This document shows, piece by piece, positions 60,904 to 64,000 of a DNA stretch of 64,000 nucleotides. Location: assembly GCA_021740645.1 (NCBI GenBank), contig JAIOZL010000005.1, positions 124,001 to 188,000 on the forward strand, written 5' to 3'. The stretch is from Bacteroidales bacterium (GTDB lineage Bacteria; Bacteroidota; Bacteroidia; Bacteroidales; JAADJA01). A program made the translations under genes and the position numbers. Numbering within the stretch: the first letter of the stretch is position 1; every line of letters begins with the position of its first letter. A model generated the notes under the pieces. It ran no database searches, was not told the DNA's origin, and was given only the letters and a program-made list of their open reading frames with translations.

Positions 60904-61617
60904 TTAGTCGCCACCCAGAACGATCCCGAAGTTAATGGAGATCACGCCGTTTTTAATATCTGGTGTTTGTGTTTCGTAGGTTATAGCACCTGTTAAGGGG
61001 TCGAAACCGGTAGCTACTTCCATTTCCTTTCCTATGCTGGCAAGGCTCATATTATAGCGCAGGTCAACTAGCAATTTCATACCACCCAGGGGTACTAAGG
61101 TTCCTGCACCGATTACCAGTCCTAAATCTGTGCTGCTGTAAAAGTCTTTAACTTTTTCTTTTTTCTCGATCAGGTTGAAAGGATTGTTAGGGTCTTGCTC
61201 ATAGGTGGTGAATTCAGATTCCCCATCCCATTTAGCCCCCATTAATAAGCCGATGGTAGGCCCCACCTGCCCGAAAAATTTCATGTCGTCACCAAAAGTA
61301 GCTTTTGCCATAATGGGGATATTTAAATAATTGAAACTCCCATTAACATTTTCTTTATCCCCTGTTTCATTTATGCTTTCGTATTTTGCACCTTTAGCAT
61401 CGTAAAGTGCTTCGGCTTGCACTGAAAACATTTCATTTACGGCAATGTTACCCATTACACCAATGTTAAAACCTAAAAGCATACTGTTGTCAGAAACGTC
61501 ATCGCCACTTTGATTAGCAAGGTTTACGCCCAACCTGGGGCCAAAAGTAAACTGGGCCATTGCGCCAAGGCTAAATGTAACCACAGCAATAACTGTTAAA
61601 ATTGTAATCTTTTTCAT
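60904..61617 (-). CDS. Porin-family outer-membrane beta-barrel protein
   Basis: A 237-residue barrel with a signal peptide ending GAMAQ (about 1-22). The mature N-terminus FTFGPRLGVNLANQSGD and the strands FNIGVMGNIAVNEMFSVQAEALYD and YLNIPIMAKATFG (each quoted in part) are typical of the porin/OmpW-like outer-membrane beta-barrel class. The strand LLVDLRYNMSLASIG and the C-terminal ISINFGIVLGGD complete the barrel. Expected to be an abundant outer-membrane protein of unknown transport specificity. It has its own promoter and terminator. Confidence 0.87.
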   Translation of the reverse strand: MKKITILTVIAVVTFSLGAMAQFTFGPRLGVNLANQSGDDVSDNSMLLGFNIGVMGNIAVNEMFSVQAEALYDAKGAKYESINETGDKENVNGSFNYLNIPIMAKATFGDDMKFFGQVGPTIGLLMGAKWDGESEFTTYEQDPNNPFNLIEKKEKVKDFYSSTDLGLVIGAGTLVPLGGMKLLVDLRYNMSLASIGKEMEVATGFDPLTGAITYETQTPDIKNGVISINFGIVLGGD

Positions 61618-61657
61618 CTTAATTAGTTTAATTAATACTGTTTTGATTGATATCTAC

Positions 61658-61665
61658 CAAAGATA
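61658..61665 (-). promoter_or_regulatory. -7 promoter box of the 60904 barrel gene
   Basis: TATCTTTG on the minus strand, an exact TAnnTTTG match, 40 bases before the ATG at 61617. Confidence 0.5.
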
Positions 61666-61703
61666 TAAATTTTATTAATTACCAGAAGGAAAAAGAAATG
61701 GGA

Positions 61704-64000
61704 CTATTCGTTTTCTTTAACTATTTCAAATTCAGATACCGAAACAAAACGGTTTCCTTTTTTGTCAATCCCTTTTAAGATCACTTCATACTCGCTGGGG
61801 TGATCTGAGGCATACAATACCACATCCATGTTTGCTTTCAGTTTTAAAGATGGGTTCCAGTAAAGGAGTGTTCTGTAGTCAGGTTTTGGAGATGTTATTT
61901 CTTCACCATTTGAATATTCATGGTTTTGAAATCTTGCCATGGGTTGGAGTGTTTGAAAATTAATAAAAGTCGCGTCTTCAGGGAGGGATATTCCACCAAA
62001 GTTTCCGGTTTTTGTAGTGATAAGGACAATGCCTTGCAATACTTCATCACCCAAATAAAAGGTTTTGTTAATCACATCAATTTTTTCAACAGATGAAGGA
62101 TGGATTTTAATCAGGTCATTCATATTTGCCAGTGGGATATTATCGACCAGAACCAGGGGATCAGTATAAATCAGGTTAGTTTGTGAATCGATGATCGTAA
62201 ATTTATATTGCCCTTTCCTTTCGCGGAATTTTACAAAAGGGACAATTTCATTTAATACGACATCCATCGAAGGCAAATCAATGTAATCTGCAAGTTTTAT
62301 TGAAATTTCAGGCTCCCCAAAGCCTGAACTGAATGTATATGGCGTTTCAGATGATAAGGTATTTTCTTCTTTTGCGATGCTTAGCTGATAGTTTACCAAC
62401 ATCGATTCTATCAAATCACGGTAGGTGAAGTCAATGGCCAGTGGGGCCTGATTGAATTCGGGAAAATCTTCTGAGAAGTCAGTATTTACTAATATTTCAT
62501 TATTGGTATTCAGGTCGAGGGTGGATAAAAATAAATCCTGCCGACTGAAATACAGAGGCATGGAAAAATTGAATAAGCCCCCTTCCTTTACACGTGTAAA
62601 AAAAACGTCTTCCTGCTTGCTCAAATTAGTGAGCAACAGGCTTTGATCCGATGCAGGTAATTTTGTTTCTTTATCTCTTACAATGCCAGAGAGGGTAACA
62701 CCCCTGGTTTCGGGCAGCCAATCCAGGTTTATGGTTCCGGATGGTTTACCGGCCCAAAAATTTTGAGATTGTAAAAGTTGCTCCTGGTAGAGAATGAGGC
62801 AGGCTTTTATTTGTTCCTCAAAGGATTCGGATAGGGTTGAACTCGTTATTTCATAATTAAGCAGGGATAATGGGTTTTTAACCAGAAATCCCGGTAAACT
62901 GTTAAACCTGCCGGAAGAAGTTCCCTTTTTAACTACCGCTAATGAAAAAACCGAGCTGGCAAGATAATCAAGATCCTCTGTACGAATTTCCAGCTTGATT
63001 TTTTCACGTGGCGAATATTTCATTTTTTCGGGAGCAATTAGCTGCCTTGCTTGAATATTATATACCGTTTGGATATTCAGTGTAGAATCAAGCTGGTTTG
63101 TCAGGACAAAGTGATTAATACCCTGGCTTATTTCAAATTTATAAAAGCTTTTCCTGTAATTTTCCCCGGCAACAATATTGGTCTGAAAGGTTTTTAAAAA
63201 GTGATCATTATATATGGCAAGTTTCAAGTTGGGGTCATCGGGTTTTTTATATGTGTCATCAAAGGTGATAGTATAGTAAACGGAGTCGTTTTTAATCTGG
63301 GATCTGGCTGTATATCCGGGAGAGGGAGTGCGGTTAATTTCCTGTAAAAGGCTATCTCCATTGCTTAAATATAAAATGAGATTGAGTTTATTTCCTGAAA
63401 AATTGTCCAGATACAGGAGGCCGCTGCCATTTTCAAACAGCTTGACATCCGAAAAGACTTTTTCATCTTTGTCAAACAGTTTTAAACTATCGGCCATTAC
63501 AAGCAGGTCGTCACTTAAGGTAAATGCAGCAATCTTATCTGAATCCGTTATTCCACCCTGATTTTGAGATATTATTTTTACTGTTCCCGTATTTTCATTC
63601 CGGTATTTCCTTAAAACCTGGTCAGGATTAAGGATGGTCATGGTAACCTGAGGATAAAATGCCGGGGGATAATTTCTAAAGTACCGGGTATAAGCCCTCA
63701 GGAAATAATTCCCCGTGGGTTGTTCTACCGGTATGATGATCTTTCCGCTGGCCACCCCGTCAATAATTTTTATTTTTTGTTTGCTCACAACTTTCTGCTG
63801 AGCATCAAATAATTCAACATAAATAGCATAACTAAGCGAGGAAGCTTTTGAAGGATCGTTTTTAGAAACACAAAATATCCTGAACCATATGTTTTCACCC
63901 GAAAGGTAAAGTGTCCGGTCGGTTTCCAGGTCAATTATTTCAAGTGGATTGGCAGGTATTTGTGCAGGCTTGTTTTGCCCTGATACACTTTGAGTAACAA
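61704..64000 (-). CDS. MG2-domain protein with TonB plug-like C-terminus (N-terminus beyond window)
   Basis: The frame remains open to the last base, so the visible 764 residues lack the N-terminus. The first visible part reads ERTLYLSGENIWFRIF and YVELFDAQQKVVSKQKI, then GNYFLRAYTRYFRN: the macroglobulin-like MG2 pattern common in large exported Bacteroidota proteins. The C-terminal part has a plug-like segment (LVLVDNIPLANMNDLIKIHP, then SSVEKIDVINKTFYLGDEV and GIVLITTKTG) as in TonB-dependent receptor plugs, but no receptor barrel follows. A GTG at 63788 is only an internal codon. The protein probably sits in the periplasm or outer membrane; its partner is unknown. Confidence 0.8.
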   Translation of the reverse strand, partial: VTQSVSGQNKPAQIPANPLEIIDLETDRTLYLSGENIWFRIFCVSKNDPSKASSLSYAIYVELFDAQQKVVSKQKIKIIDGVASGKIIIPVEQPTGNYFLRAYTRYFRNYPPAFYPQVTMTILNPDQVLRKYRNENTGTVKIISQNQGGITDSDKIAAFTLSDDLLVMADSLKLFDKDEKVFSDVKLFENGSGLLYLDNFSGNKLNLILYLSNGDSLLQEINRTPSPGYTARSQIKNDSVYYTITFDDTYKKPDDPNLKLAIYNDHFLKTFQTNIVAGENYRKSFYKFEISQGINHFVLTNQLDSTLNIQTVYNIQARQLIAPEKMKYSPREKIKLEIRTEDLDYLASSVFSLAVVKKGTSSGRFNSLPGFLVKNPLSLLNYEITSSTLSESFEEQIKACLILYQEQLLQSQNFWAGKPSGTINLDWLPETRGVTLSGIVRDKETKLPASDQSLLLTNLSKQEDVFFTRVKEGGLFNFSMPLYFSRQDLFLSTLDLNTNNEILVNTDFSEDFPEFNQAPLAIDFTYRDLIESMLVNYQLSIAKEENTLSSETPYTFSSGFGEPEISIKLADYIDLPSMDVVLNEIVPFVKFRERKGQYKFTIIDSQTNLIYTDPLVLVDNIPLANMNDLIKIHPSSVEKIDVINKTFYLGDEVLQGIVLITTKTGNFGGISLPEDATFINFQTLQPMARFQNHEYSNGEEITSPKPDYRTLLYWNPSLKLKANMDVVLYASDHPSEYEVILKGIDKKGNRFVSVSEFEIVKENE

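Noticed and set aside
61704..62200. TonB-dependent receptor
   Set aside because: There is a plug-like segment, but no beta-barrel follows it and the rest of the protein is MG2-like.
1..64000. CRISPR arrays, rRNA genes, intact insertion sequences or prophage genes
   Set aside because: None was found: no regularly spaced direct repeats, no transposase or integrase reading frames, no rRNA sequence.

Overview
The window is chromosome of a member of the Bacteroidota, probably a Bacteroidales-like or Marinilabiliales-like environmental lineage. The evidence is two type IX secretion (T9SS) sorting domains, LytS/LytTR two-component pairs, the ftsX-DUF3098-uppP-truB-queA cluster, a DUF2723 membrane protein, many outer-membrane beta-barrels, very few Shine-Dalgarno sites, and repeated Bacteroidota-type promoters (-7 box TAnnTTTG, sometimes with a TTTG/TTG about 19-21 bases upstream). 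The DNA is AT-rich and mostly densely coding. The lineage below phylum is inference.

Layout. 1-7.7 kb: the end of an unknown gene, then ispD, queA, truB, uppP, DUF3098 and ftsX on the minus strand, a GNAT acetyltransferase, and a coupled PHP phosphatase/U32 pair. 7.7-13.4 kb: a visibly AT-richer accessory stretch with a LytS-type kinase, a RelE-type toxin-antitoxin module, a LytTR regulator broken by an in-frame TAA, an ELWxxDGT-repeat T9SS cargo and an orphan SLATT/DUF4231-like two-TM protein. 13.5-26 kb: tricorn-like protease, aspS, a divergent pair of probable guanidine-modifying-fold proteins (one a DDAH), a cyclophilin lipoprotein, a tautomerase/unknown/FkbM operon, an intact LytTR/TPR-LytS pair and pyrophosphatase.

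26-44 kb is the most unusual part. A minus-strand group of exported proteins, including a large protein with three tandem LRR modules, faces a radical SAM gene and a plus-strand block. That block has an LPP20-like lipoprotein and then a tight seven-gene run (32933-41832): LPP20-like exported protein, transglutaminase-like protein with propeller repeats, lipoprotein, Ig-like membrane protein, caspase-family (C14) peptidase with an intact His/Cys dyad, DUF4384-like protein and YfaP/DUF2135-like protein. Two paralogous outer-membrane barrels follow. Nearly all products carry export signals, so this looks like one envelope system. It is my best candidate for something undescribed.

44-64 kb: tRNA-Gln(TTG) beside a duplicated fragment of its own 3' end, a DUF2723 protein, lgt, a glycosyltransferase, dprA, a PrsW-like membrane protein, a fused DAHP synthase/chorismate mutase, a cluster of REP-like palindromes, asnS, rpoN, a PAP2-related membrane protein, a barrel, corA, a BNR-repeat T9SS cargo, another barrel, and an MG2/plug-like protein running off the window end. 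All functions are read from sequence motifs without database searches.
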